DNA of 64,000 nt from Chryseobacterium sp. BLS98 (GCF_001045445.1 NZ_LFNF01000002.1:186001-250000), one strand, 5' to 3'. Numbered from the stretch's first letter, positions 44,826-54,324 are shown. Notes: a model not told the origin generated them from the letters alone. A program made the numbers and translations.

Positions 44826-45662
44826 TTAGAAATAAGCCGATTTGTACCGTATATAGCTTTTGAATGCAACCATAAGCTTCTGCGAATTGGCGATCCTTAT
44901 CCTCTGCTGTAAAATATGCTGAGAACTTGTTTTCTTTATTTTTTCAAAAAGAGAAAGGTAATATCTGTAGGCCAGGTATACTCCAAAAATGGCGGATCCG
45001 GGCAGTTTTTTAATTCCCTGCAATGCTTCGTTAAATTCTTCTTCAATTTCTTTTTCAATCTGGGCCTTTACTTTATTATCAAAGATGGACATATTCAGGG
45101 ACGGAAAATAGGTCCTGCCCAAAATCTGATAATCATCTTTCAGGTCCCGCAAAAAATTAACTTTCTGAAAAGCAGACCCAAGCTTCATAGCAAATGGTTT
45201 AAGCTTTTCGTACTGCTCTTTATTACCTTCTGTAAAGATCTGCAGGCACATCAGGCCTACTACTTCCGCAGATCCGTAGATATACTCATGATACAATTCT
45301 GAGTTATAGTCAATTTTATGAAGATCCATTTCCATGCTGTGCAAAAACTGATCGATCAACCTGATATCAATATCGTACTGGCGAACGGTTTCCTGAAATG
45401 AATGCAAAATGGGATTGAGTGATATGCCGTCTTCCAGCGCATCATAGGTTTCAGCCTTCAACCTCTTTAAAAGTTTCTCTTTATCGTAACCATGAAAACT
45501 ATCTACAATTTCATCTGCAAGGCGCACATAACCATAAACAGCATACACAGCAGGTCTGATGGAAGGCTTCAATGCCAGTATTCCCAATGAAAAACTGGTG
45601 CTGTATTTTTGCGTAGCGGACTTACTGACTTCGTAAGACAATTCATCAAACAATTTTTTCAT
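44826..45662 (-). CDS. crtB: Phytoene synthase
   Basis: This 278-aa protein is a squalene/phytoene synthase. The two Asp-rich motifs are VRLADEIVDSF (residues about 46-56) and NFLRDLKDDYQILGRTYFP (about 165-183). The other signature, YIYGSAEVVGLMCLQIF, is present as well. The enzyme condenses two geranylgeranyl diphosphates to phytoene. One base separates it from crtI, so the genes are tightly coupled. This is the committed step of the pathway encoded by the cluster. Confidence 0.95.
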   Translation of the reverse strand: MKKLFDELSYEVSKSATQKYSTSFSLGILALKPSIRPAVYAVYGYVRLADEIVDSFHGYDKEKLLKRLKAETYDALEDGISLNPILHSFQETVRQYDIDIRLIDQFLHSMEMDLHKIDYNSELYHEYIYGSAEVVGLMCLQIFTEGNKEQYEKLKPFAMKLGSAFQKVNFLRDLKDDYQILGRTYFPSLNMSIFDNKVKAQIEKEIEEEFNEALQGIKKLPGSAIFGVYLAYRYYLSLFEKIKKTSSQHILQQRIRIANSQKLMVAFKSYIRYKSAYF

Positions 45663-45663
45663 A

Positions 45664-47154
45664 TTATTTTATTTTTAGTTTACTCACTTCAATCCCTACA
45701 ATTTTCCCAGAAATTACGGATGGAGGAACTCCTGGGCCCGGAACAGTCAATTGTCCCGTATAAAAAAGATTCCTGATCTTTCTGTTTTTTATTTTAGGTT
45801 TTAAAACTGCTGTTTGTGACAGTGTATTCGATAATCCGTAAGCATTACCCTGGTAAGCATTATAATCTGAAATAAAATCACTTACACAATAGCTCCTTTT
45901 ATATTCAATTCTGGAAATAAGATCGGTTTCACCGGTATGTTTTTCAATTCTTTCAAGCATCTCCACCAGATATTTTTCTCTTACAGACTCTTCATCGTGT
46001 ATTCCCGGAGCCAGGGGCAGCAGCAAAAAAAGATTCTCACAATCCGCAGGAGCTACATGGGGATCTGTTTTCGAAGGGCAACATGCATAAAAAAGAGGCT
46101 TGGAAGGCCATTTCTTATTCAAATAAATACAGTCTATATGATTGTCCAAATCATTTTCAAAAAAAAGGCTATGATGTTTCAGACGAGGAATTTTTCCTTT
46201 GATCCCCAGGTAATAAATAAGACACGAAGGAGCGAAAGTTCTTGTTTTCCAATAAGCATCATTGTAGTTTCTGAGCGACTTGGGAATTAAGGTTTCCGTA
46301 TGATGATAATCTGATGAGGCAATGACTGCATCAAATTCATAATCTTGACCATCTACGGTTATTGAAGTAACCTTTCCGTTTTCCGTATTGATTTTCTGCA
46401 CATCATGGTTAAAGTGAAAAGTCACGCCTTGTTTTTCAGCCACTTCTTTCATAGCCAGAACAAGCTGATAGAAACCTCCCATCGGGTATTTTGTTCCCAA
46501 AACATACCCTCCATAATTCATAAGGCTGTAAAGGGCGGGGATATGCTGTGGAGATGCGCCAAGAAATATAACCGGAAATTCCATCAGCGATCTGAGTTTC
46601 GGGTCAGTAAAATAACCTGAAACATATTTCCTGAAATCACTTAAAAGATTAAGCTTCAAAGCACTGCCTGCTATTTTTAACGAAGCAAATTCAAGCCAGC
46701 TATAACAAGGCTTGGTTACAAAATCTTTCATTCCCACTTCATACTTGAATCGGGCAGATTTCATAAATTGATCGTATTTCTTCCCCGCTCCCTTTTCTAT
46801 TTTTTCAAAGAGCTCGCGGATATCTTCATTTTTCTCAGGCACTGAAACTTTTTCTTTAGAAAAGATCATCTCAAACTGAGGATTTAAAGAAACCAGCGTA
46901 AAGAAATCAGATGCTTTAAAACCAAAATCTGCGAAAAAGCTTTCAATAATATCAGGCATCCAGTACCAGCTGGGCCCCATATCGAAAACATAGCCTTCCT
47001 CTGTTTTAAATTGTCTTGCGCGTCCGCCCGGCTGGTGATGTTTTTCAAATACATGTACTTCATTCCCGGATTTCGCGGCATAGGCAGCAGCGGAGAGTCC
47101 GGAAAACCCAGAACCTATCACCGCAATCCTCTTTCTTAAGCTTCCACTATTCAT
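45664..47154 (-). CDS. crtI: Phytoene desaturase
   Basis: This 496-aa flavoprotein starts with a dinucleotide-binding motif, IAVIGSGFSGLSAAAYAA, followed by VHVFEKHHQPGGRARQFK and FDMGPSWYWMPD. The C-terminal CrtI signature reads LFYTGQLTVPGPGVPPSVIS. The enzyme desaturates phytoene to lycopene. It is the first biosynthetic gene of the cluster. The intergenic 43 bp behind the regulator gene contains GTACT-TTT-AGTAC (inverted repeat near 47184-47196), a possible second regulator site or attenuating hairpin. Confidence 0.95.
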   Translation of the reverse strand: MNSGSLRKRIAVIGSGFSGLSAAAYAAKSGNEVHVFEKHHQPGGRARQFKTEEGYVFDMGPSWYWMPDIIESFFADFGFKASDFFTLVSLNPQFEMIFSKEKVSVPEKNEDIRELFEKIEKGAGKKYDQFMKSARFKYEVGMKDFVTKPCYSWLEFASLKIAGSALKLNLLSDFRKYVSGYFTDPKLRSLMEFPVIFLGASPQHIPALYSLMNYGGYVLGTKYPMGGFYQLVLAMKEVAEKQGVTFHFNHDVQKINTENGKVTSITVDGQDYEFDAVIASSDYHHTETLIPKSLRNYNDAYWKTRTFAPSCLIYYLGIKGKIPRLKHHSLFFENDLDNHIDCIYLNKKWPSKPLFYACCPSKTDPHVAPADCENLFLLLPLAPGIHDEESVREKYLVEMLERIEKHTGETDLISRIEYKRSYCVSDFISDYNAYQGNAYGLSNTLSQTAVLKPKIKNRKIRNLFYTGQLTVPGPGVPPSVISGKIVGIEVSKLKIK

Positions 47155-47197
47155 TCTTATTTATTTAATAGTTCCAGCAGGTACTTTTAGTACTGCA

Positions 47198-47857
47198 TTA
47201 ATTCAATCTTTTGTACACATTATCCAGCAAATCCCCGGTTTCAAGATTCATACGATAATAATAATCATGAAATTCATCCAGTTTAGACAGTATGGTTATA
47301 AGCAGCATTTGTTCAGAATGAGTAAGATTTCCTACTACCACCTTTGAAGCTTTGCGGATTTCATCCATTTGTTCTTCCAATAGGGCAAGCCCTTTCTCTG
47401 TTATCTGAATATGCTTTGTTCTTTTGTCTTTTTCATTGATGGTCTGCACCGCCCAGCCATTAAGGATTAAGCGGTTAATAATAAGGATGCCTGCAGACTT
47501 CTCGTGTACATTATGTCTTATCAATTCCATTTTTGTCATCGCACCCATCGTTTTCAGACTTATCAGGTAAATGAAATCATCCTGACTTGAAAATCCCGAA
47601 TTGCTGATGGCCGACCGTGAATAGGATTTTGCATACCTACTAATTCTTATCAGTAAAGTATTGATGATACTTTCGGAACTTCTTCCCGATTCCTTTCCTT
47701 CCCAATCCGGATCTTCAGGTTTAGAACCATTCCTACAGGAAGCGTTGAGCCATTCTGTAAAGCCCTGAAGATTATTGCTGTATATCGCTTTCCCTTCATT
47801 TTGCTCCATGAATTGCTGAACAAGTTCCACAACTGCTTTTATAAGATCAAAATTCAT
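47198..47857 (-). CDS. MarR-family regulator, upstream edge of carotenoid cluster
   Basis: From the ATG at 47857 (MNFDLIKAV) this is a 219-aa protein. A start 30 bases earlier would place the promoter box inside the coding sequence, so I reject it. The winged HTH reads MGAMTKMELIRHNVHEKSAG, then LILNGWAVQTINEKDKRTKH, then IQITEKGLALLEEQMDEI. It is the paralogue of the regulator at 41111-41782. As first gene of the minus-strand set it is well placed to control the whole carotenoid/photolyase cluster and itself. Confidence 0.82.
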   Translation of the reverse strand: MNFDLIKAVVELVQQFMEQNEGKAIYSNNLQGFTEWLNASCRNGSKPEDPDWEGKESGRSSESIINTLLIRISRYAKSYSRSAISNSGFSSQDDFIYLISLKTMGAMTKMELIRHNVHEKSAGILIINRLILNGWAVQTINEKDKRTKHIQITEKGLALLEEQMDEIRKASKVVVGNLTHSEQMLLITILSKLDEFHDYYYRMNLETGDLLDNVYKRLN

Positions 47858-47870
47858 TTGAATCAAATTA

Positions 47871-47884
47871 GTATACAAATATAC
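47871..47884 (-). promoter_or_regulatory. Promoter box overlapped by a palindromic operator
   Basis: The minus strand reads GTATATTTGTATAC, an inverted repeat GTATA-N4-TATAC. It contains TATATTTG, an exact TAnnTTTG -7 box (47876-47883). A protein bound to the palindrome would block the promoter. Autoregulation by the MarR protein is the simple inference. The start codon follows 14 bp downstream. Confidence 0.55.
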
Positions 47885-47887
47885 CAA

Positions 47888-48264
47888 TAAAAGAATATAA
47901 ATATACTTTTAATTTTAATTTTCCGATTTAAAATGGAAGGTGATAAACAACATTTCAAAGAGACATTGACCAGACATAGACATAAAACCCTGACAAACAA
48001 TAATTTAATTAATTAAAAGTTAATGTAAAAAAAAGAATATAATTTATGCTAATCAATACAAAATTGTTCATTAATAAACTAAATGTATTTTTTTATAAAT
48101 CAGAGATTAAGGTTTTAAGACAAAGACCTAGATACAATGGAAAAGTAATTAGCACATGTGGAATGTCACATTTAAATTGTGAATTTTATAAAAAAAAGCT
48201 AACGCATACCACAAAATAAAATTCGTGGGCATATTTATTGTTTAATTTTTTTAAAATAATTAAT
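47888..48264. other. Gene-free divergent intergenic region
   Basis: This region lies between the carotenoid cluster and the plus-strand DUF2383-like gene. It is AT-rich and should hold the promoter of the latter. I see no repeat or hairpin of note. Confidence 0.5.
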
Positions 48265-48732
48265 ATGGAAAATACTAAAACAATTTCAACACTCAATGAT
48301 TTGCTTCATATAACCAATGACAGAATTAAAGGTTTTGAAAGCGTAGAAGGAAAAGTTTGGGAAAGCTATTCTGATCTGAAAGGAGAATATGATAAAATGA
48401 TCTCCCAGTCGAAAATAATGAAGAATGAAATTATTAATCTCATTACCGAAAGAGGTGGAAATCCCGATGAAGAAACCTCATCATTGGCAGGCAGCCTGCA
48501 CCGGACGTGGATCGACATTAAAAATTCTTTACCGGCAAGCAATAATGATAAAGAAACTTTGGGAAATGTAGTTTTTGGTGAAAAGCATGCTATTGAGGCT
48601 TATGAAAGCGCTTTAAAAAGTGGTAACCTCTGTTCGGAAAGTTCAAAAGTAATTGCCGAACAGCTGAAACAGCTGCGTACTTCTTATCATCAATTCAACA
48701 ATATCGAGCACTATAAGAAAAAAGATGAATAA
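48265..48732 (+). CDS. PA2169-family four-helix-bundle protein (DUF2383-like)
   Basis: From the ATG at 48265 (MENTKTISTLNDLLHIT) this is a 155-aa protein; nine further residues could be read upstream but match nothing typical. It is entirely alpha-helical, with NDRIKGFESVEGKVW in the first helix, SLAGSLHRTWIDIKNSL in the middle, and GEKHAIEAYESALKSGNLC near the end. This is the pattern of the ferritin-like DUF2383/PA2169 family, which is stress-associated in Bacteroidota. Its function is unknown. Confidence 0.8.
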   Translation: MENTKTISTLNDLLHITNDRIKGFESVEGKVWESYSDLKGEYDKMISQSKIMKNEIINLITERGGNPDEETSSLAGSLHRTWIDIKNSLPASNNDKETLGNVVFGEKHAIEAYESALKSGNLCSESSKVIAEQLKQLRTSYHQFNNIEHYKKKDE

Positions 48733-48828
48733 TTTATTCATAGCGGGGATATCTATTTCACCAACCAGCTGAACCAGAAGTGTTTGCATTAATGACATCC
48801 CAAACCTTAAAAACTTTTAAACAAAACT

Positions 48829-49059
48829 ATGAATAACCTTTATTTTTTCTCAAAATTAGCTTTTGCCATCTTATTTCTGCTTTCAGTTTGCTTTGCACAA
48901 CAGGAATCCCATAAGAATTACTCACTTTTTAATCCTGTAGCACAGGAGCATATGAGAGAAATGGAAACTGACCGTCCCGATGTTACCGAATCCTCTTACA
49001 CGGTAGATGCAGGCCATATTCAATTTGAAACGGACTTGGTAAGGCTCATCAATGTGTAG
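48829..49059 (+). pseudogene. 5' stump of an outer-membrane transporter-family gene
   Basis: The 76 residues start with a signal peptide (about 1-24, ending CFAQQ). They then read HMREMETDRPDVTESSYTVD, then AGHIQFETDLV, the N-terminal signature of the MetA/phenol-degradation-like transporter (putative beta-barrel) family, whose members are about 250-350 residues. The frame closes after VRLINV, and no barrel sequence follows, so the gene is truncated. The lost 3' part coincides with the truncated response regulator on the opposite strand, which indicates one deletion. Confidence 0.7.
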
Positions 49060-49095
49060 GTGGAAATGGATAAGCTCAAGGAAACAGATCAATCT

Positions 49096-49161
49096 TCAAT
49101 GCATATTTAATTCCTGTAAACTTAGAATCAGTTCATCGTCTTCGGCGATCAGAATCAACAT
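49096..49161 (-). pseudogene. N-terminal stump of a response regulator
   Basis: On the minus strand the frame reads MLILIAEDDELILSLQELNM, then H and a stop. MLILIAEDDELI is a standard receiver-domain start with the acidic pair DD. Only 21 codons remain. It begins 12 bp after the stop codon of the hybrid kinase, where a partner response regulator is expected. It is therefore the remains of the kinase's cotranscribed partner gene. Confidence 0.7.
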
Positions 49162-49173
49162 AATTTTTGTTTT

Positions 49174-52100
49174 TTATTTTATTATACCTTTTATTAAATT
49201 TAATCCGATTGTTATTTCATCAGTTATTTCCTGCTTTAAGGATGAGAAATCTTTAGTTTCTTCTCCTTTCTTTTCCCAGTATAAAGCGGTTTCTGCCAGC
49301 TTTATCAATCCTGCGGTTCCGGCGGTCCCTTTCAGCTTATGAAGGATTTTTTTCAATTCGTCTGTATTTTCTTCGGCAGCGGCATTTTTTATATTGTTTT
49401 CGGCCTCAGAAAGCTGTTGGATGACCAGGTTCAGGAACATTTTCCTAAAATCTTCATCATCTTCTCCCATTTGATCATTGAGAAGATTCAGGTCAAGATA
49501 TTTTTCCGTTTTTATAGCATTTTTGTTTTCCGCTTTATTGCCGGAAATATATTTTGTAAGCATTTCCAGAAGATCTGCCTGCCTTAAGGGTTTCGGAAGA
49601 AAATCATTCATTCCGGACATGATACATTTTTCCTTTTCACCTATTATGGTTCCTGCTGTGACTCCAATAATTGGGGTATCCTGATATCCGGGAAGAAGAC
49701 GGATCTGTTTTGTAGCTTCAATACCATCCATTACAGGCATCTGAACATCCATCAGTATCAACGAAAAATGTTTGCTTTTACATTGTTCCAGAGCTTCCAG
49801 TCCATTGCCCGCTTCGGTAAGCTGTGCGTCCGGAATCAGGGATTTGATCATTTTGTTGTTAAGTACCATATTCACAGGGTTATCATCAACAAGCAAAACA
49901 TGAAGATCAGGTGGAAATAAAGAAACTTCCATTTCCGATTCTGCAGCTACAGATATTTCTTTAACATTATGCTGTACCGCACGTTTCAAAGTTTGATAGA
50001 GCTCCTCTGATTTTATAGGCTTTAAAAGGAAATACGAGTTTTCGTCCTGCCGGAAAGAATTGATCACATCATGCTCTTCTGAGGAAGTATGCAGGATAAC
50101 AAGTGGGGAAGTTTCATTTTTCTGAATGAATAATTGCTTAATTTTTTCAATGGTCTCCAGTCCGGAAATAACCGGCATATGGTAATCCATTAAAATAACA
50201 TCAAACCGTTCTCCTGACAATAAAATCTGTAAGGCTTCCATTCCGTTGGCTGCCAATTTTGATTCAATTTTTTTATACGCCAGCATGTGCTGAAGAATCA
50301 CCCTATTCGCCTCATTATCGTCTACAATGAGGACTTTTTCTATTTTCAGTTCTTCATCTTCACCGGTTTCGGAAATTTCATAAGGCACTTCAATATCAAA
50401 GAAAAATACAGACCCTTTTCCCAGTGTGCTATTCAGGGAAAGGTGGCTTCCCATATAGCCCAAAATATTATTTGATATCGTAAGTCCCAGCCCGGTTCCG
50501 CCGTAGCGTTTGCTGATGGAACTGTTTTCCTGTGTAAAAGCATCAAAAATATGCTGCTGCTTTTCAAGCGGAATGCCTATCCCGGTATCTCTTACTGAAA
50601 ATCTTAATGTTATATTTTTATCGCTGATATTCAGTTTTTCTACTTTAAGCTCAATTTCACCCTGCTGTGTGAATTTCACTGCATTCCCTAAAAGATTGAT
50701 CAGAATCTGCTTCAGCCGGGTTTCATCCAGCCAAAGGATTTTCGGCAGTCCCTGCTCGATATTAAGCAGCAGCTCAATATTCTTTTTCTGCGACTGATAA
50801 AGAATTACATTGACTACCTGGCTGACCAGGTCATAAACATTGGATTTTTCAATGAGGAGCTCCATTTTACCGGACTCTATCTTGGAAAAGTCCAGAATGT
50901 CATTAATGATGGCAAGCAGGTTTTCCCCGGATTCATTAATATAATTCAGATATTGGGTTTGTATTTCATTGAGTGGAGTTTTTAAAAGCAGATCTGAAAA
51001 TCCTATCACGCCATTCAGAGGGGTACGGATTTCGTGACTCATATTGGCCAGAAATTCTGATTTGGCCTTGCTCGCAATATCTGCCATTTTTTTTGCATTT
51101 TTCAGCTCTTCATTGATTTTAACAGCATTGGTGATATTCTGCACAGAGACTATTACGCCTCCTACCACACCATCAGAAAGATACCATGGGCCCACTTCCA
51201 CATTGTAATGCTGGATTCCTTCTTTATGTAAAACTTCAATGGCAAAATCTTCATTTTTATATACCGTACCCTTTAAAGCGTTCTTGTAAATGGTTTTTCT
51301 CTCTTCGGGAACATCCGGAGAAATGGTAAAGATATTCTCACCCACCAACTTCATATTATGCATATTGAATTCTTCTTGCCAGCTGGCACTTACTGAAATA
51401 TAATTAAGCTCTTTATCAAACATCGCTACAGCAACAGGAACATAGGTGGCGAAAGATTGCATCATTCCTTCTTTCTTTTCAAGCTCCAGATAAATATTTT
51501 TAAAGGCATCAATGTCCTGAATAATCCCGAAAACCCTATTGCATACTCCGTTTTCAAACTCCGGAATTCCTTTCACTCTCACCCAGATCGTAACTCCATC
51601 ATTGCGGACCAGCTGAACCTCTTCATCATAAGGAATACCTTCCGAAACAGCCCTATTGAAAAGGAAATTAATTTTTTGTCCGTCTTCATCTTTGTAAAAA
51701 CCAATTGCATTTTCAAAATCCGGCTGAAACTCAGGATCTATTTTATGAATTTCTTTTGTTGTCTTTGACCAGAATACAGTATTATTCTTCAGATTGACTT
51801 CCCAACCGCCCACCTGGGCAACCGAGCTTGTCTGCTCAAGCATTTTCTTGGCATATACAAGATCTCTTTCAAGGGTTATTCTTTCAGTGACATTCAGGGC
51901 TGTACTTACTACATAGGGATTCCCGTCTTTATCAGTTTCTACAAGATTATGGTACATCCAGACCAGTTCTTCGCCTTTTTTTGATTTGAGGATCATCGTC
52001 CCGAAGTCTTCTTTATTTTGATTGATCCGCTGAAGATATTGCTCCAGCAAAGGCCAGTTTTGCTCAGGAACCAGGTCTTTCAGATTCAATCCCCCTACTT

Positions 52101-53079
52101 CTTCTGCAGAATATTGCAGGTTTTCTCTTCCTTTTTCATTCACTTCAAGAATATTCCCTTCCATATCGTGCATGCTCATCAGGCCGATAGCGTTTTCAAA
52201 AAAGCTTCTGAAACGGCGTTCTGAACTTTCAAGCTGAAGTCTTTCCTCGATATGCTGGGTAATATTAATCCCGAAACAAAAAATTCCGGAATGATTTTGA
52301 TTTTGTTTCAGATACCATTCTATAATGATGGGAGCCGCTTCACCAATTTTTGTAGAGGCTGTAAATATCAGTTCTTCATCAGTCTGTAGAAAGTTTTTTA
52401 ATTTGAGCTGCAAGTCTGCATCCTGCTCTCCCAAAAGCGTCAGGAAATTCTGATGAACAGCCTGATTCTTGGGTAATCCGAAAACTTTTTCAAAGGTTGG
52501 GTTTACTTCTTTAAGAATAAATTCATTATCCAGAACACAAATCAGGTTATTGGAAACATCAAAGGTCTGTTGAAAATATTCGGCCTGAATGTTCTTCCTT
52601 TTGTTCAGGAAAAACTTTGTCACTGCCTCACCTACTTTTTTAAGGGTGGCAATCTGGTCTTCCGAAATAGTTTTAGGCATATAATCTATTACACAAAGGG
52701 TCCCCAATACAAAGCCTTCATCATCGATCAGCGGCACACCTGCGTAGAAGCGAATTCCGCTTTCCAAAATTATTGAATTGCCTGATGACCTGCTGTCCGT
52801 CAAAGTATCATTGATTACCACAACATCTCCGCTTGCAATGGAATACTGGCATAGTGTGTTTTCCCGATCTACGGTATCTAAAGAAATTCCAATACAGCTC
52901 TGTATCGTCTGAATCTGGCTTTCCATAATCGCAATAAGCGAGCTGGGACAATCTGCAACCAGACACGCAGTTTCTGCAAAAACATCTAATTGAGGATCCT
53001 TTGGAAGATTCAGAAGATCAAATAGTTCCAGTTTTTTAACTCTTTCTTTTTCATTATCAGGTACTGGATAATTGTCCAT
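49174..53079 (-). CDS. Hybrid sensor histidine kinase with GAF, PAS, two receivers and HPt
   Basis: This 1301-aa cytoplasmic protein has no signal or transmembrane segment. Domains in order: GAF (about 20-160, with FYAGVPLIDDEGFVLGTLCV), four PAS-type domains (about 165-660), HisKA with FLANMSHEIRTPLNGVIGF (about 680), HATPase with the N box LINLLGNAVKFTQ and G boxes DTGIGIP and YGGTGLGL. Two receivers follow (VLIVDDNEAN with LMDYHMP; VLLVDDNPVN with LMDVQMPVMDG). The C-terminal HPt has the acceptor His in LHKLKGTAGT (about 1265). It encodes a full internal phosphorelay. Its cotranscribed output regulator is truncated (49096-49161), so the output must act elsewhere or be lost. Confidence 0.95.
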   Translation of the reverse strand: MDNYPVPDNEKERVKKLELFDLLNLPKDPQLDVFAETACLVADCPSSLIAIMESQIQTIQSCIGISLDTVDRENTLCQYSIASGDVVVINDTLTDSRSSGNSIILESGIRFYAGVPLIDDEGFVLGTLCVIDYMPKTISEDQIATLKKVGEAVTKFFLNKRKNIQAEYFQQTFDVSNNLICVLDNEFILKEVNPTFEKVFGLPKNQAVHQNFLTLLGEQDADLQLKLKNFLQTDEELIFTASTKIGEAAPIIIEWYLKQNQNHSGIFCFGINITQHIEERLQLESSERRFRSFFENAIGLMSMHDMEGNILEVNEKGRENLQYSAEEVGGLNLKDLVPEQNWPLLEQYLQRINQNKEDFGTMILKSKKGEELVWMYHNLVETDKDGNPYVVSTALNVTERITLERDLVYAKKMLEQTSSVAQVGGWEVNLKNNTVFWSKTTKEIHKIDPEFQPDFENAIGFYKDEDGQKINFLFNRAVSEGIPYDEEVQLVRNDGVTIWVRVKGIPEFENGVCNRVFGIIQDIDAFKNIYLELEKKEGMMQSFATYVPVAVAMFDKELNYISVSASWQEEFNMHNMKLVGENIFTISPDVPEERKTIYKNALKGTVYKNEDFAIEVLHKEGIQHYNVEVGPWYLSDGVVGGVIVSVQNITNAVKINEELKNAKKMADIASKAKSEFLANMSHEIRTPLNGVIGFSDLLLKTPLNEIQTQYLNYINESGENLLAIINDILDFSKIESGKMELLIEKSNVYDLVSQVVNVILYQSQKKNIELLLNIEQGLPKILWLDETRLKQILINLLGNAVKFTQQGEIELKVEKLNISDKNITLRFSVRDTGIGIPLEKQQHIFDAFTQENSSISKRYGGTGLGLTISNNILGYMGSHLSLNSTLGKGSVFFFDIEVPYEISETGEDEELKIEKVLIVDDNEANRVILQHMLAYKKIESKLAANGMEALQILLSGERFDVILMDYHMPVISGLETIEKIKQLFIQKNETSPLVILHTSSEEHDVINSFRQDENSYFLLKPIKSEELYQTLKRAVQHNVKEISVAAESEMEVSLFPPDLHVLLVDDNPVNMVLNNKMIKSLIPDAQLTEAGNGLEALEQCKSKHFSLILMDVQMPVMDGIEATKQIRLLPGYQDTPIIGVTAGTIIGEKEKCIMSGMNDFLPKPLRQADLLEMLTKYISGNKAENKNAIKTEKYLDLNLLNDQMGEDDEDFRKMFLNLVIQQLSEAENNIKNAAAEENTDELKKILHKLKGTAGTAGLIKLAETALYWEKKGEETKDFSSLKQEITDEITIGLNLIKGIIK

Positions 53080-53365
53080 AATATTAATTTACTATTTGTT
53101 TTATGTTAAATATAGTCAGAAAATTATTATAAAAATTATTTTTATAAACTTAATTATTTCATAATTAATAGATACAATAATCAATTATGAGTACCAATAT
53201 TACGATAAATAAGAAAATTATTCGGAATATATATAATAGGCAAATATGAATCATACTAACTTTTAAGTCTAAATATCAGGCATGAGAAAAGACCTAGTTA
53301 TCCACTTTTAACAAATCAAATAAAAATTGTATTAAAATGGTATCTTATTTATCAAAAACAAAAAT
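53080..53365. other. Gene-free stretch between the kinase and the Rhs array
   Basis: I see no gene here. It is AT-rich and holds the kinase promoter region. Confidence 0.5.
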
Positions 53366-53391
53366 GGCGTCGCTTGTTTAAAAGCAACGCC
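53366..53391 (-). terminator. Terminator at the end of the Rhs cassette array
   Basis: GGCGTCGCTT and AAGCAACGCC form a 10-bp stem with one G-T/mismatch position and a six-base loop. On the minus strand it is followed by ATTTTTGTTTTTG. It closes the minus-strand array. Confidence 0.75.
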
Positions 53392-53409
53392 GTATTAAAG
53401 ATATAAGTA

Positions 53410-53470
53410 TATGGTTCTGATAATGAATTTACACTCAACCAGAAACTTTGTTTAGGATCTCAATAAAAAT
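53410..53470 (-). pseudogene. Decayed Rhs core-tip fragment
   Basis: The bases around TCTGATAATGAATTTACACT and CAACCAGAAACTTTGTTTAG match the Rhs tip junction seen at 55195-55250 (TCTGATAATGGATCTACACT and AACCAGAAACTTCGTCTAGG). The match encodes the decayed SVDPLSE segment. It follows the immunity pseudogene exactly as the tip at 55135-55254 follows the intact immunity gene. Confidence 0.65.
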
Positions 53471-53500
53471 TCAATTCCATATTTTATCAAAAATAAGTTC

Positions 53501-53876
53501 TCATACTTTATTAATTAATATCTTCAACTCATCTAATTTTTTAATCAAAATATTAATTGATTCTTCTGGATAAAATAAACTTTGATAGTTTTTTGGAGTA
53601 AAATTGTATTCTAATAAGTCCTTAGTATCATTAATATCTATTAAAGAATTCATTTCTTTATATTCATTTTCAAAATAAAATGACCATATCTCTATTATCC
53701 CATGTTCCCAAAAAAAATATTTCTATACAAATTTTTGATTCAAAATTGAAATGGAATCTCGTATTACCTAAGATTGAAGGTTTAATCAATTTAATTTCTG
53801 ATTTAATTTTAGAAGGAAACTTTCTTTCTAACTTAAGCTTAAATTCTAATAATATCTGCTCAACTTTTTCTTTCAT
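53501..53876 (-). pseudogene. Frameshifted copy of the 55282 immunity gene
   Basis: The first 54 or so codons (MKEKVEQILLEFKLKLERKF ...) match the intact gene at 55282-55656 closely. At about 53710 this copy has eight A where the intact copy has seven. This shifts the frame to LGTWDNRDMVILF and a stop. After the shift the rest still matches the intact gene in the other frame to a stop near 53501. This is a recent duplicate inactivated, or switched off, by a homopolymer change. Confidence 0.85.
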
Positions 53877-53959
53877 TACGCTTTTCTTTGGAATAGAAAC
53901 TATTCTCTTTTATCATTCTTTATAATCCCTTTCTTTTTTTATTCTGTTGGAGGCTCACT

Positions 53960-54322
53960 CTATAGGGTATACTTTCTGTATTCTTTTTTTAATTCTTCTA
54001 TTTTCTCCAAAAGAATATCAAATGACTCTTGTGGATAAATTTTATTTTGATAATCTTTGGGTGTGTAGACGTAAACCATAATCTCTTTTATTTCTTCAAT
54101 CAGACCCCAATACTTTCTTTTTGAATATAGACAAGTAATATCTATTATTCCATGTTCCCAAAAATATATGATTAAACTAAATTGTGATTCAAAATGCATA
54201 CGTATTCCTGTTGCTCCCAATATAGAAGGTCCAACTTTAGACAGTTTTGATTCTTCAAATTTATATTTAACTTCCAATTCCATTTTGAGTTGTGATAAAA
54301 TATTTTTTATTTCTTCTCTCAT
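53960..54322 (-). CDS. Immunity-like protein of Rhs cassette E
   Basis: This 120-aa protein is a diverged paralogue of the protein at 55282-55656: both share PSILGxTG, an FESxxxIxIxFWEHGII segment and a YTPKxYQ...YPxES segment. It is small and has no signal, as expected for a cytoplasmic immunity protein. It follows the toxin cassette at 54325 by two bases. Its ATG start is clear. No named family is recognised. Confidence 0.72.
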   Translation of the reverse strand: MREEIKNILSQLKMELEVKYKFEESKLSKVGPSILGATGIRMHFESQFSLIIYFWEHGIIDITCLYSKRKYWGLIEEIKEIMVYVYTPKDYQNKIYPQESFDILLEKIEELKKEYRKYTL

Positions 54323-54324
54323 AA

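Noticed and set aside
53680..53925. Plus-strand 81-codon frame in the Rhs region
   Set aside because: It is antisense to the frameshifted immunity gene, whose homology to 55282-55656 is on the minus strand.
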